From Cytobacillus praedii (GTDB lineage: Bacteria > Bacillota > Bacilli > Bacillales > Cytobacillaceae): DNA of 64,000 bases. The stretch is from the NCBI RefSeq assembly GCF_001439605.1, contig NZ_LMBX01000006.1:62001-126000 (forward strand), in the 5' to 3' direction. Under the pieces are notes generated by a model that was not told the origin of the DNA, ran no database searches, and saw only the letters and a list, made by a program, of their open reading frames with translations. This document shows positions 16,658 to 25,145 of this stretch, piece by piece (position 1 is the stretch's first letter; each line of letters begins with the position of its first letter). A program made the position numbers and the translations under genes.

Positions 16658-17458
16658 ATGAATCAAGAAAATGTGGGGATTAAAACACCTGAATTTGTCT
16701 CCCTTCAATTTCAGCTTGCTGGTTTAGGCAGTCGAACGGCTGCATTTATCATTGATCAGTTGATCTTAATGGTTGTAAATATACTAATCATCATTGCTTT
16801 TTTCTTTTTTATGTATGGAACAGCAGATATTATGCTTTTGGAGATGAGTTCACTTCCATTAGCGATTACCATTATTGTCATATTTCTCATTAACTGGGGC
16901 TATTTCTTTGTCTTCGAATTTTTTTCAGGCGGAAAAACGATTGGAAAGAAACTGATTGGGATTCGGGTCATACAGGATAATGGACATAGTTTAACATTGC
17001 TTTCTAGTTTTATCCGGAATCTGCTCCGAATCATTGACTCCTTGCCAGCCAATTATTTTCTTGGGCTGATTATGATCTTTTTCCATTCAAAACATAAGCG
17101 GATTGGCGATCTTGTCGCAGGGACGATTGTTGTTCATGAGCGAAAAGCTAAGAAGAAAAAGAAACTGACTGCGATTGAACGGGAAATTGTAAAAAGGGGT
17201 CTTACAAAAGAAGAGCTGCAAATAGAAGAATGGACTTTGAAAACATTAGGCGCGAAAGAATGGAACTTGGTTAAAACGTATTGCAGCCGATTTGCACAAT
17301 TGCCTTTAGAAGAAAGAAATGAACTTACTATTCAAGTGGCTGAAATCCTCTTCAATAAGGCCGGACTCCAATTAGAGGGAAAAAGCGGGCGTGAAATTGA
17401 AGATACTTTATTAATCCTTTACTTGCTGTTAAAAGAAGAATGGGAATTTGAGTTGTAG
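16658..17458 (+). CDS. RDD-family membrane protein
   Basis: A 266-residue protein. The RDD domain occupies about residues 10-165 and has three membrane helices, with GLGSRTAAFIIDQLIL (the Arg-Asp signature), GKTIGKKLIGIRVI and KHKRIGDLVAGTIVV. The C-terminal 100 residues are cytoplasmic and rich in Lys and Glu. RDD proteins often pair with SpoIIM-type proteins, as here on the opposite strand. Some RDD proteins act as ion transporters, but this cannot be read from the sequence. GAGAGGG precedes the ATG. A strong terminator follows at 17496. Confidence 0.9.
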   Translation: MNQENVGIKTPEFVSLQFQLAGLGSRTAAFIIDQLILMVVNILIIIAFFFFMYGTADIMLLEMSSLPLAITIIVIFLINWGYFFVFEFFSGGKTIGKKLIGIRVIQDNGHSLTLLSSFIRNLLRIIDSLPANYFLGLIMIFFHSKHKRIGDLVAGTIVVHERKAKKKKKLTAIEREIVKRGLTKEELQIEEWTLKTLGAKEWNLVKTYCSRFAQLPLEERNELTIQVAEILFNKAGLQLEGKSGREIEDTLLILYLLLKEEWEFEL

Positions 17459-17495
17459 AGTGAACACAAATAAACTGAGTGTCTAATCGAAAAGA

Positions 17496-17537
17496 AAACA
17501 GGGGACGAAACCATAAATAGGTTCGTTCCCTGTTTTT
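17496..17537 (+). terminator. Terminator after the RDD gene
   Basis: AAAACAGGG pairs with CCCTGTTTT, with further pairing of ACGAA-ACC to GGT-TCGT inside, and a T run follows. The rest of the 308-bp gap to the next gene (up to 17766) shows no coding signal. Confidence 0.85.
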
Positions 17538-17766
17538 GGCTTTAGACAAGTTTAGCAGAATTATAGATTATAAACTAGGATGTCCAAACTTGAGGCTACA
17601 TCAGACAGATTTTGTGAAAACAAGTGAATACGTGTCCGAACATAATTTCTTTATACAAATGTAGCAAATTCATAGACATTTATGTTCGAATTTTTCAGCA
17701 AGTTATTTCATCGCTTTTATAATTACCTCCCCAAAAGAACATACTTAAATAAGTTAATCTTGCTAA

Positions 17767-18888
17767 TTACTTAATTTCCTTCATTTCCTCTGAAATTGCT
17801 GCTGTCAAACTATACACACCCTTGGCATCTAGCCCCACTTCCCATATCATCATGCCGCCAAAGCCATTAGTAAGTGCGAGTTTTGTTTTCTTTTGAATCG
17901 TTTCTGCTCCATTATAAAAATAGGTAGTCCCATTCAATTTTACAGAATCTTTGCCTGCATTGTCAGGATCATTTTTTATAAGTGCCTCATAGGAAACTTG
18001 TTTACTTTTTGGATCCTCCGGTTGTGCATAGAAAGGAACCCCAAGTACAAGCTTTTCTTTTGATATATTGTGTTTATCAAAAAGTGTCGTCCAATAATTT
18101 ACGATATTCTCAGTAAACGGATAGGGGGATAAATTTGCCGCATTATATCCGCCATCCCATTGGCCGTCATACGCCATAATGTTTACATGATCAACATACT
18201 GAAACATAGAAGGCTCGTACACAACAAAACCAAGCTCAGTTCCAGTTACACTATGAATCTTTGAATGTACAGCGATGGAAAGTTCCTTTCCCTGAAGGTG
18301 AAGCTTCGAGCTTAATTCTTGAATAAAAGCATTGAGGTTCACTGCATCTTCCTGTGAACGAGGATGTTCAAAATCAATATCAATGCCATCTAAATTCTCA
18401 TTTTCAGTTAAATTCATAAGTTCTTTAACAAGCTTTGTACGTGCAAGAGGAGCAGCAATTGCAACTTTAAAATAATCATATGATTCTCCGCCATTCATAT
18501 GAAACCAGCCACCAACGGCTAGTATTGCTTTCGAGTTATTTTGATGGGCTTTCGAGACCATTGTTCGTAAATGCTCTAACGCAGTGTCACCATTTAATAA
18601 TACATTTCCATCTTTCGTCGGATGAGCAAATGAAAAAATCACATGGGTTAATTGATTGTAATTTACCACAGACGGATCCCGAAAATCCTGAACATAGCCA
18701 ATCAGCAAGTTGGATGCTGAGTGTTCTAACTTAGGCAGCGCCTTTTGTTCTAATGCTTTCGAAGACTGAGGAATTTGACCGATGTCCAATAGGTCTGACG
18801 AATTATTTTTTACTGAAAATAAAGAGCCTGCCACAAATCCTCCTGAAAAAATGAATAGGATCGCAAGCAGCAGATATATTTTTTTCAT
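17767..18888 (-). CDS. Secreted or membrane-anchored GH18 glycoside hydrolase
   Basis: A 373-residue protein with an N-terminal hydrophobic segment (residues 3-25) that could be a signal peptide or anchor. The catalytic GH18 motif DGIDIDFE spans residues 167-174, with Glu174 as proton donor. Other family blocks are SNLLIGYVQDF, GGWFHMNGG, VNIMAYDGQWDGGYNAA and VLGVPFY. No LysM or chitin-binding module is present, which separates it from the spore cortex enzymes of the SleL/YaaH type. Substrates could be chitin oligomers or peptidoglycan-derived glycans. GGAGGG lies 9 bases before the ATG. It stands alone. Confidence 0.88.
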   Translation of the reverse strand: MKKIYLLLAILFIFSGGFVAGSLFSVKNNSSDLLDIGQIPQSSKALEQKALPKLEHSASNLLIGYVQDFRDPSVVNYNQLTHVIFSFAHPTKDGNVLLNGDTALEHLRTMVSKAHQNNSKAILAVGGWFHMNGGESYDYFKVAIAAPLARTKLVKELMNLTENENLDGIDIDFEHPRSQEDAVNLNAFIQELSSKLHLQGKELSIAVHSKIHSVTGTELGFVVYEPSMFQYVDHVNIMAYDGQWDGGYNAANLSPYPFTENIVNYWTTLFDKHNISKEKLVLGVPFYAQPEDPKSKQVSYEALIKNDPDNAGKDSVKLNGTTYFYNGAETIQKKTKLALTNGFGGMMIWEVGLDAKGVYSLTAAISEEMKEIK

Positions 18889-18969
18889 CCATTAATCCCT
18901 CCATATAATCCTTCAACCTTAAAAGTGTAACAAAAAAGGGAAGGGAGGAGAGGTGGTAATTTCAAGCAA

Positions 18970-19009
18970 AAAAGCTAAAAGAATATGGTCATTCTTTTAG
19001 CTTTTTTTC
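18970..19009. terminator. Bidirectional terminator between GH18 gene and conserved protein
   Basis: AAAAGCTAAAAGAAT pairs perfectly with ATTCTTTTAGCTTTT and has T runs on both strands. It lies upstream of the GH18 gene and overlaps the stop codon of the gene ending at 18997, which it serves. Confidence 0.85.
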
Positions 19010-19767
19010 ATTTTTGATGGATTATTTACTTTGTATAAAACTGGATCACCTACAATGAATTCCTCTTCAACATCTTTACCATTAGGCAATTTCTTCTTTA
19101 CGATTTTTCCGTCGAATTCAAGTTTTTCACCTGGAGCAAGTTCAAATTTCTTCAAGGTTTTTGAGTGAGCACACCAGGCAAGTCCCACTTCAATTGGATT
19201 TTCCTGTTCAATCACAACGTTTTCAAGAACGACGACTTCATCATTTTCTTCATTAAAATGGTTCCAGCTTAAAGCAAATTGCTTAACCGTCCCAGTGAAA
19301 TGTACCTTTTCCTCTGGTAATTGAATTTTTGCTTGTTTTTCTTTTTTTGGTGCTTCATCTTTTTTTACAGCCGTTTGTTTAGGTGCATTTACTTTTTCGC
19401 TTTTTTGCACTGGTGCAGAGGATGGTTCTGCCACATTAGAAAATGATACTTTCCCAAAGCTTGATGCCTGCATTTCCTTTAGATAAGCAGGATGAATACA
19501 GCTTAGGTTCCCATCCTGGAATTCGACAATGATCGTATTAAATTCTCCACCTTGCCCGTATGTCTCATACCCTTTAATGGTAACAAGGCGCTGATGATCT
19601 CTTTCCTTGTACCAGAATTCCTTCTTTACTTCTTTGGTAGATGATAATCCCCATTCACGAACCTTTTCAGCATAGTGGGATTCATCTGTAAATTGTTCAA
19701 ATTCTCCCTTTGGCGGAAGATAAGCAGTCCGGTTGGCATCTTCAATATGCGGTAATGTAATCGCCAT
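18997..19767 (-). CDS. Conserved two-part protein of unknown function
   Basis: A 256-residue soluble protein I do not recognise as a named family. The N-terminal part (to about residue 110) and C-terminal part (from about 165) look globular. They are joined by a Lys/Pro/Ala-rich linker of about 50 residues that is probably disordered. The C-terminal part contains an ALSWNHFNEENDEVVVLENV block and a CAH motif. The ATG at 19767 has AAAGGATG upstream and gives MAITLPH as the N-terminus; an in-frame ATG 18 bases earlier is less likely. No signal peptide. Monocistronic. Confidence 0.75.
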   Translation of the reverse strand: MAITLPHIEDANRTAYLPPKGEFEQFTDESHYAEKVREWGLSSTKEVKKEFWYKERDHQRLVTIKGYETYGQGGEFNTIIVEFQDGNLSCIHPAYLKEMQASSFGKVSFSNVAEPSSAPVQKSEKVNAPKQTAVKKDEAPKKEKQAKIQLPEEKVHFTGTVKQFALSWNHFNEENDEVVVLENVVIEQENPIEVGLAWCAHSKTLKKFELAPGEKLEFDGKIVKKKLPNGKDVEEEFIVGDPVLYKVNNPSKMKKS

Positions 19768-19956
19768 ACTTACACATCCTTTCATGGTTATTGTACCATT
19801 TTAGGTATTTATAAAAGAAATATCTACCCCTATAGGCTCGAATTGGGAACAAAACTTGTTAAATTTAATGTTATGCATTATGTTTATTTTTTTAATAGGT
19901 AATTAAAGATACAGGAGACTACTTTTATATCGAACAAATAAGTGTTATAATTATTA

Positions 19957-19971
19957 TTAACCAATGGTCAA
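19957..19971. promoter_or_regulatory. Predicted TetR operator in front of its own gene
   Basis: TTAACCAATGGTCAA is a near-perfect inverted repeat. It starts 5 bases after a likely -10 TATAAT (19946-19951) and is upstream of the TetR start. The same element in the opposite orientation occurs at 20617-20631. Confidence 0.65.
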
Positions 19972-19987
19972 TAAAGGAGCTGAAAGG

Positions 19988-20560
19988 ATGTCCCCGCGTA
20001 AAACCACTTCTCAAGAACTGACAAGAGAGAGCATCTTGCAAAAAGCACGAACTCAGTTTGTAAAACAGGGGTTTCATCATGTTTCCATGCGAAGCATTGC
20101 AAAACAGCTAGACTGCAGTCATGGAGCGATTTATTACCACTTTAAAAATAAAGCTGAACTGTTTTATGCGATTGTAGAAGATGACTTTTCTGAACTAAAC
20201 AACTTGTTGGATGAATCCATTCAAGGTCCTGAGGATAACACAACAAAGCTCTATAACGTTTTTATTCGTTTTATTGAGTTTGGTTTAAACCATCAAAGCC
20301 AGTATGAAATTATGTTTATGGTAAGAAATACGGAGGTAGATAGTTTATCTCAAGCAGCAGCCAACCTTAGTTATCAAAAGTTTGCCCAAACAGTCCAATC
20401 CTTGTCCGAGAAAAAACATGAGATAATAGATATATGGTCTGCATTTATAGCACTTCATGGTTTTGTCTCTCATTACCGTGGATATGTTGAAAATTTTAAC
20501 GAAGCAAAGCCAGCTGCTAAGTTACATGTAAATTTTATAGTAAAAGGATTAAATGGATAG
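19988..20560 (+). CDS. TetR/AcrR-family repressor
   Basis: A 190-residue regulator. The helix-turn-helix is visible at about residues 30-55 (SMRSIAKQLDCSHGAIYYHF, then KNKAELF), followed by a helical ligand-binding domain. The ATG at 19988 is preceded by GGAGC, which is better than an in-frame ATG at 19964 that would fall inside the operator. It is followed by a terminator and then by an epimerase-type gene carrying the same operator, so it probably represses both itself and that gene. The ligand is unknown. Confidence 0.9.
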   Translation: MSPRKTTSQELTRESILQKARTQFVKQGFHHVSMRSIAKQLDCSHGAIYYHFKNKAELFYAIVEDDFSELNNLLDESIQGPEDNTTKLYNVFIRFIEFGLNHQSQYEIMFMVRNTEVDSLSQAAANLSYQKFAQTVQSLSEKKHEIIDIWSAFIALHGFVSHYRGYVENFNEAKPAAKLHVNFIVKGLNG

Positions 20561-20565
20561 AACTG

Positions 20566-20608
20566 CTCTAAATCATATTCTGATTTAGAGTTTGTATTTA
20601 TTTTTTTT
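20566..20608 (+). terminator. Terminator after the TetR gene
   Basis: CTCTAAATCA and TGATTTAGAG form a perfect 10-bp stem with a 5-base loop. A T-rich tail includes a run of ten T. Confidence 0.9.
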
Positions 20609-20616
20609 TGTATTAT

Positions 20617-20631
20617 TTGACCAGTGGTTAA
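20617..20631. promoter_or_regulatory. Predicted TetR operator in front of the epimerase gene
   Basis: TTGACCAGTGGTTAA matches the reverse complement of the site at 19957-19971 in all but one base, the central one, and lies 22 bp upstream of the epimerase start. Confidence 0.65.
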
Positions 20632-20653
20632 TAATAAGGAGAGGAAGATATTT

Positions 20654-21589
20654 ATGGAAAAAGCATTAGTACTAGGTGCGTCGGGTGGAATAGGCTATGC
20701 ATTAGTTCGTGAATTGAATAATCGAGGGGTGAATGTAGTTGCTTTTGCTAGAGGAAAAGAAAAATTACATTCACTTTATCAGCATGAATCAAGGATAACT
20801 ATTTTTTCAGGGGATGCATTAGTGGAAAAGGAGGTACTCGAGGCAGCGAATGGCGTGGATGTAATCTTTCATGCAGTTAGTTTTCCTTATCAAGATTGGG
20901 ATAAGAAACATCCATTGTGCATGGAAACTTTGGTTCGGGTTGCTAAGATACAACAAGCAAAAATTGCCTTAGTGGATAATATTTATGCTTATGGGAGGCA
21001 CACCAAATTAGAAATAAGTGAAGATGCCAAGAAAGAACCACATACAAAAAAGGGTAAAATCAGACTTGCAATGGAACAAACATTGAAGAGAAATAACGTT
21101 CCTTATTTAATTGTCCATATGCCAGATTTGTACGGACCTAACGCAGAAAGTACGATCCTTCATGAAACTCTCAAAAATGTAGTTCAAAACAAATCTGCAA
21201 ATTTTGTTGGTGATCTCAAGGTAGCACGAGAGTTTATTTTTACTTTTGATGGTGCAAAGGCGATGGTGGAGCTAGCTTCTAGAAAGGATACTTACAATCA
21301 AAGCTGGAATATCCCATCAGCGCATCCGATAACGGGTGAAGAAATTATTGAGATTTTACGTAAGGAGCTAGGATATAAAAAGTCGATTAGAATTGTGTCA
21401 AATAAAATGATTTTCTTCCTAGGAATGTTTCAGCCATTTATGAGGGAGATGGTAGAGATGATGTACTTAACAAAGGAACCGGTAATTTTGAGCGGTAAAA
21501 AGTATGAAGAAAAAATTGGAACCCTACCGTGGACGACGTATAGTGATGGAATTAAGAAAACAATAAATTGGATGAATGAGAAAGTATAG
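20654..21589 (+). CDS. NAD(P)-dependent epimerase/dehydratase-family (extended SDR) protein
   Basis: A 311-residue Rossmann-fold protein. The nucleotide-binding GASGGIG is at residues 8-14. NIYAYGRH carries the likely catalytic Tyr, though a lysine three residues on in a Y-x-x-x-K is not present in the classical place, since the residues after Tyr are GRHTK. HMPDLYGPNAE is typical of extended SDRs. The start at 20654 has AGGAGAGG upstream. The shared operator makes it the likely target of the TetR gene upstream. Substrate unknown; it could be an NmrA-like sensor or an oxidoreductase. Confidence 0.85.
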   Translation: MEKALVLGASGGIGYALVRELNNRGVNVVAFARGKEKLHSLYQHESRITIFSGDALVEKEVLEAANGVDVIFHAVSFPYQDWDKKHPLCMETLVRVAKIQQAKIALVDNIYAYGRHTKLEISEDAKKEPHTKKGKIRLAMEQTLKRNNVPYLIVHMPDLYGPNAESTILHETLKNVVQNKSANFVGDLKVAREFIFTFDGAKAMVELASRKDTYNQSWNIPSAHPITGEEIIEILRKELGYKKSIRIVSNKMIFFLGMFQPFMREMVEMMYLTKEPVILSGKKYEEKIGTLPWTTYSDGIKKTINWMNEKV

Positions 21590-21725
21590 GGAACATTTTT
21601 ATCAAAAGAAGTTGAAAAAGTTAAATTGTTTTATATTTAAACAATCGGGTGAATTTCTAATACAAGGAATTTTGCCCTTTTTATATTCCATATTATTCAC
21701 TTGATGTTCAGCACTGATTAAAGAT

Positions 21726-21761
21726 AAAGGGATATAAAAGATAACCTTTCCATATCCCTTT
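21726..21761. terminator. Hairpin between convergent genes
   Basis: AAAGGGATAT pairs with ATATCCCTTT across a 16-base loop. T tails are weak on both strands, so termination strength is doubtful. Confidence 0.45.
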
Positions 21762-21851
21762 GATGTATCTATATCATCCCATTGAACTTCTAAAGCTGTT
21801 CTTTCAAATATATATTCCTTTTATATTTTGACAGATTCGATTCATTAAGTT

Positions 21852-22355
21852 TTAATTCGTAGGTGCTTCCATTCCAGCCTCTGCCCATTCTTCCCGTGAA
21901 GGACCATACATGCCTGGTACTCTTAGACCTGCTAGACGCATTAAAACAGTTAATTGACCTCTGTGATGAATTTGATGTGAGTTCAGAACAGATAAAGTAA
22001 GGCTTTTCGGCCATTTCTCTCCATACATATCATCAAGATCATTTAATGTGTGATCTGTCCATTGTTTTTTCATTGCAGCAATCATATTATCGCTTGCAGT
22101 GCGGTAGCTGTCAGCAATTTCCTTAGCACTTACTGGCACGATAGCTTCATGCTCTGCACCAACAAAATCAAGTCCTGTCCGTGAAAGCATTTCATGAAGG
22201 GACGTAACGAGATGCCATGCTAAACTGCCTAATGTGCGATACTCTGGAGTAGCTTTCAATGATAAGGATTCATCTGTGAGATGATCCAAAACCTTCTGAG
22301 TTAAATTGGCTTCATGATTCCATTCATTCGTAAATTCTTCAATTGTATGATACAT
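21852..22355 (-). CDS. DinB-family (YfiT/DinB fold) protein
   Basis: A 167-residue four-helix-bundle protein. The three metal-binding histidines of the fold are visible: His48 in LAWHLVTSLHEML, and His127 and His131 in NSHQIHHRGQ. DinB-like proteins are often thiol transferases, including bacillithiol S-transferases, and occur widely in Bacillus. The ATG at 22355 follows AAGGAGGACTT, so the longer in-frame extension to 22457 is rejected. It is divergent from the GTPase gene. The exact substrate is unknown. Confidence 0.88.
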   Translation of the reverse strand: MYHTIEEFTNEWNHEANLTQKVLDHLTDESLSLKATPEYRTLGSLAWHLVTSLHEMLSRTGLDFVGAEHEAIVPVSAKEIADSYRTASDNMIAAMKKQWTDHTLNDLDDMYGEKWPKSLTLSVLNSHQIHHRGQLTVLMRLAGLRVPGMYGPSREEWAEAGMEAPTN

Positions 22356-22502
22356 TTTTAAGTCCTCCTTAAATTGAATACCATTCCTTATTCTTCTTTT
22401 ACATATTAAATCCTTCTTATTCACGGGAATTTTACATTTTTCACAGGAAAAGAGCATTTGTTATAATGGAATGGAACAATTCCAAAGCAGAAAGGGTATA
22501 GA

Positions 22503-24455
22503 ATGAATAAAACGATCGGAATATTAGCACATGTGGATGCTGGAAAAACAACATTTTCTGAACAGATTCTTTATCATACAAAAAGTATTAAACAAAGAGG
22601 CAGAGTGGATCATAAGGACGCATTTCTAGATAGCCATGAAATAGAACGGCAACGTGGAATTACCGTTTTTGCAGATCAGGCCATATTCAGTTATCAAAAT
22701 TCAACCTATTTTCTAATTGATACACCGGGCCACGTCGATTTTTCTCCTGAAATGGAGCGAGCTATTCAAGTGATGGATTATGCCATCATTATCATTAGTG
22801 CGGTAGAAGGAATTGAAGGACATACGGAAACCGTCTGGACGCTTTTAAGAAGGTATCAAGTGCCTACATTTTTCTTTATCAACAAGACAGATCGTGTTGG
22901 AGCAAATGTGGAAAGTGTGCTTGAGGAGATTAAACTTAACCTAACAAAGGATATCTTTTTAATAACAGACTCCTTTAATGATGGTGAGATGGATGAGGAA
23001 TTCATTGAATTTGCAGCTGAGCGTAATGAGCATCTTTTAGAGCAATACATGGAAACCGGATATCAAAAAGATTTATGGCTAAAGACACTACAGGAAATGA
23101 TTAATCAAAACCAACTTTTCCTCTGTGGAAGCGGATCAGCACTTCAGGATATTGGAATCGATCATTTTCTAGAGGTATTTAATCAATTAACAGTTACGGA
23201 TTATGCGCCTGAAGCACCCTTCTCAGGACGTGTCTATAAAATTCGGCACGATGAGAATGGAACAAGAATCTCTTTTATTAAGGCATTAAGCGGCAGCATG
23301 AAAGTTCGAGATGAAGTAAGATACTGGAATGGTCAACATGAGATTTCAGAAAAAGTCACCCAAATACGCGTTTATGGCGGGAATAAATATAAAACAGTCG
23401 ATCATGTTAATGCTGGCGAACTTTTCGCTGTTACAGGGTTATCAATGACAACTATAGGGAATTACATTGGTGAAAAGACCGAGACCGTTGATTTTGAAAT
23501 GGTACCAACACTAAGATCCAAAGTTAATTTCGAACCATCTGTAAATATAAAAGAAGCATTGCGCTTCTTCAAAATATTGGATGCAGAAGATCCTTCATTA
23601 AATGTAATATGGGAAGAAAGTCTGCAGCAGATACATATTCATGTCATGGGGACCATTCAGCTTGAGGTATTAGAACAAGTAGTTTTAGAACGGTTTCAGT
23701 TAAAAGTTTCTTTTGAGGAGCCAGAGATCCTATATAAAGAAACAATTGATACATCTGCTGTAGGCTACGGACATTTCGAGCCTTTAGGGCATTATGCTGA
23801 AGTACATCTTAAATTAGAGCCCGGCGAAAGAAATAGCGGAATTACCTTCTGTAATGCTTGTCATGCTGACGATTTGACTATAGGGAACCAAAACGTAATT
23901 GAACAGCATTTATTTGAAAGAGAACATAATGGTCTTTTAACTGGATCCCCTCTTACTGATGTGAAGATAACATTGTTAACTGGCAGAGCCCATAATAAAC
24001 ATACATCTGGCGGCGATTTTAGGGAGGCTGCCTATCGGGCTTTACGACAAGGCCTTGAAAAAGCCTCAAACATTTTACTCGAACCCATTTATCAGTATAA
24101 GATCAAAGTAGATATCGATCAGATGGGACGTGTATTAGCAGATATTCAAACAGCATCTGGCAAATTCGAACCACCTCTAACCGAAGGAAATAAGGTGATT
24201 CTAACAGGAACAGTACCTGTAGCAACCTTCATGAACTATAGTACACAGCTGGCTGCTTTCACACATGGAAAAGGTACGATAAGTCTTCGGTTTGCAGGCT
24301 ATGAACGCTGTCATAATAAAAAAGACGTAATAGAAAAAATTGATTACGATAAGAATGCTGATCCTGCATACACTTCTTCCTCCATCTTTTGTTCAAAGGG
24401 ACAAGGTTATTCAGTCCCATGGGATGAGGCGGAGGAATTAATGCATTGTTTATAA
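22503..24455 (+). CDS. EF-G-like translational GTPase, TetM/TetP-like ribosome protection family
   Basis: A 650-residue protein with the EF-G/TetM domain order. GTPase motifs are complete: HVDAGKTT (10-17), RGIT (51-54), DTPGH (73-77) and NKTD (127-130). The C-terminal domain IV/V ends in GYSVPWDEAEELM, and domain IV contains TGRAHNKHTSGGDFREAAYR, unlike the TetM loop that reaches tetracycline. This fits the chromosomal TetB(P)/OtrA-like branch found in many Bacillus. It may protect ribosomes from an antibiotic or rescue stalled ones; tetracycline resistance should not be assumed. Divergent from dinB, with a TATAAT about 40 bp upstream. Confidence 0.88.
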   Translation: MNKTIGILAHVDAGKTTFSEQILYHTKSIKQRGRVDHKDAFLDSHEIERQRGITVFADQAIFSYQNSTYFLIDTPGHVDFSPEMERAIQVMDYAIIIISAVEGIEGHTETVWTLLRRYQVPTFFFINKTDRVGANVESVLEEIKLNLTKDIFLITDSFNDGEMDEEFIEFAAERNEHLLEQYMETGYQKDLWLKTLQEMINQNQLFLCGSGSALQDIGIDHFLEVFNQLTVTDYAPEAPFSGRVYKIRHDENGTRISFIKALSGSMKVRDEVRYWNGQHEISEKVTQIRVYGGNKYKTVDHVNAGELFAVTGLSMTTIGNYIGEKTETVDFEMVPTLRSKVNFEPSVNIKEALRFFKILDAEDPSLNVIWEESLQQIHIHVMGTIQLEVLEQVVLERFQLKVSFEEPEILYKETIDTSAVGYGHFEPLGHYAEVHLKLEPGERNSGITFCNACHADDLTIGNQNVIEQHLFEREHNGLLTGSPLTDVKITLLTGRAHNKHTSGGDFREAAYRALRQGLEKASNILLEPIYQYKIKVDIDQMGRVLADIQTASGKFEPPLTEGNKVILTGTVPVATFMNYSTQLAAFTHGKGTISLRFAGYERCHNKKDVIEKIDYDKNADPAYTSSSIFCSKGQGYSVPWDEAEELMHCL

Positions 24456-24461
24456 ATATAA

Positions 24462-24493
24462 AAATGAGCTTCACCTTTTGGTGGAGCTCATTT
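24462..24493. terminator. Bidirectional terminator between convergent genes
   Basis: AAATGAGCTTCACC and GGTGGAGCTCATTT form a 14-bp stem with one mismatch and a TTTT loop. A/T runs lie on both sides, and it serves both convergent genes. Confidence 0.8.
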
Positions 24494-24929
24494 ATAATCC
24501 TAATTCATTCAATTGATTTAATAATGCTGTAAACTCATTGATGGTAGTAAATATCTCTGTAGATTCCAATTGATCCAATATAATTTCACCGTCAGACATT
24601 ACCTGATTCATTTCCTCGATAATGATCATATTCTTTTCAACAAGCTGTCGGTGGATATCTTCGGCTATTGCTGGAGGATCAATTGCATTAAATTTTTCCA
24701 TTTTTTCAATGAGCGTTTTTATTTGATTTTCTAATTCCTCTTTTGATTCTCCATTCGCAGCGGCATCTTGTATCATCTGCGGTGCTGTTTCAGCAAAATC
24801 TTTTAATGTGTTTATATGATCTGTCGCCTTGTTGGCATACTCTAATGAATCATTGACTTCCCCCAAGAACGAACACCCACTTAACATAAACAATACGAGT
24901 ACAGTAAGTGATAAAAAAAGTTTTTTCAT
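24492..24929 (-). CDS. Small lipoprotein, DUF6376-like
   Basis: A 145-residue lipoprotein. A short signal peptide ends in LSGC (Cys19), followed by an acidic, helical domain with a long coiled-coil tendency (NSLEYANKATDHINTLKDF, then ENQIKTLIEKMEKFNA). It looks like the DUF6376 lipoproteins of Bacillus. The ATG at 24929 has GAGGAG upstream; an in-frame ATG 15 bases earlier is unlikely. Function unknown. Stop codon lies within the shared terminator. Confidence 0.8.
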   Translation of the reverse strand: MKKLFLSLTVLVLFMLSGCSFLGEVNDSLEYANKATDHINTLKDFAETAPQMIQDAAANGESKEELENQIKTLIEKMEKFNAIDPPAIAEDIHRQLVEKNMIIIEEMNQVMSDGEIILDQLESTEIFTTINEFTALLNQLNELGL

Positions 24930-25145
24930 TATGATTCTCCTCATACTTATTGTCGTTCTCTACAATTACTTTACGGCTCAGCACGGATAAAGTTTCAAGT
25001 TTCCTTACTCAAAGTCATTCAATAGCAGATATTTTCCCTTTCCATGATATGAATCACAATCCCTCGTTTAGATTAATGGTATTTTATTCACGAGAAGCAT
25101 TATCACTTATATTGTTTTTATGATATGAAATGAAGGAGAATCAGA

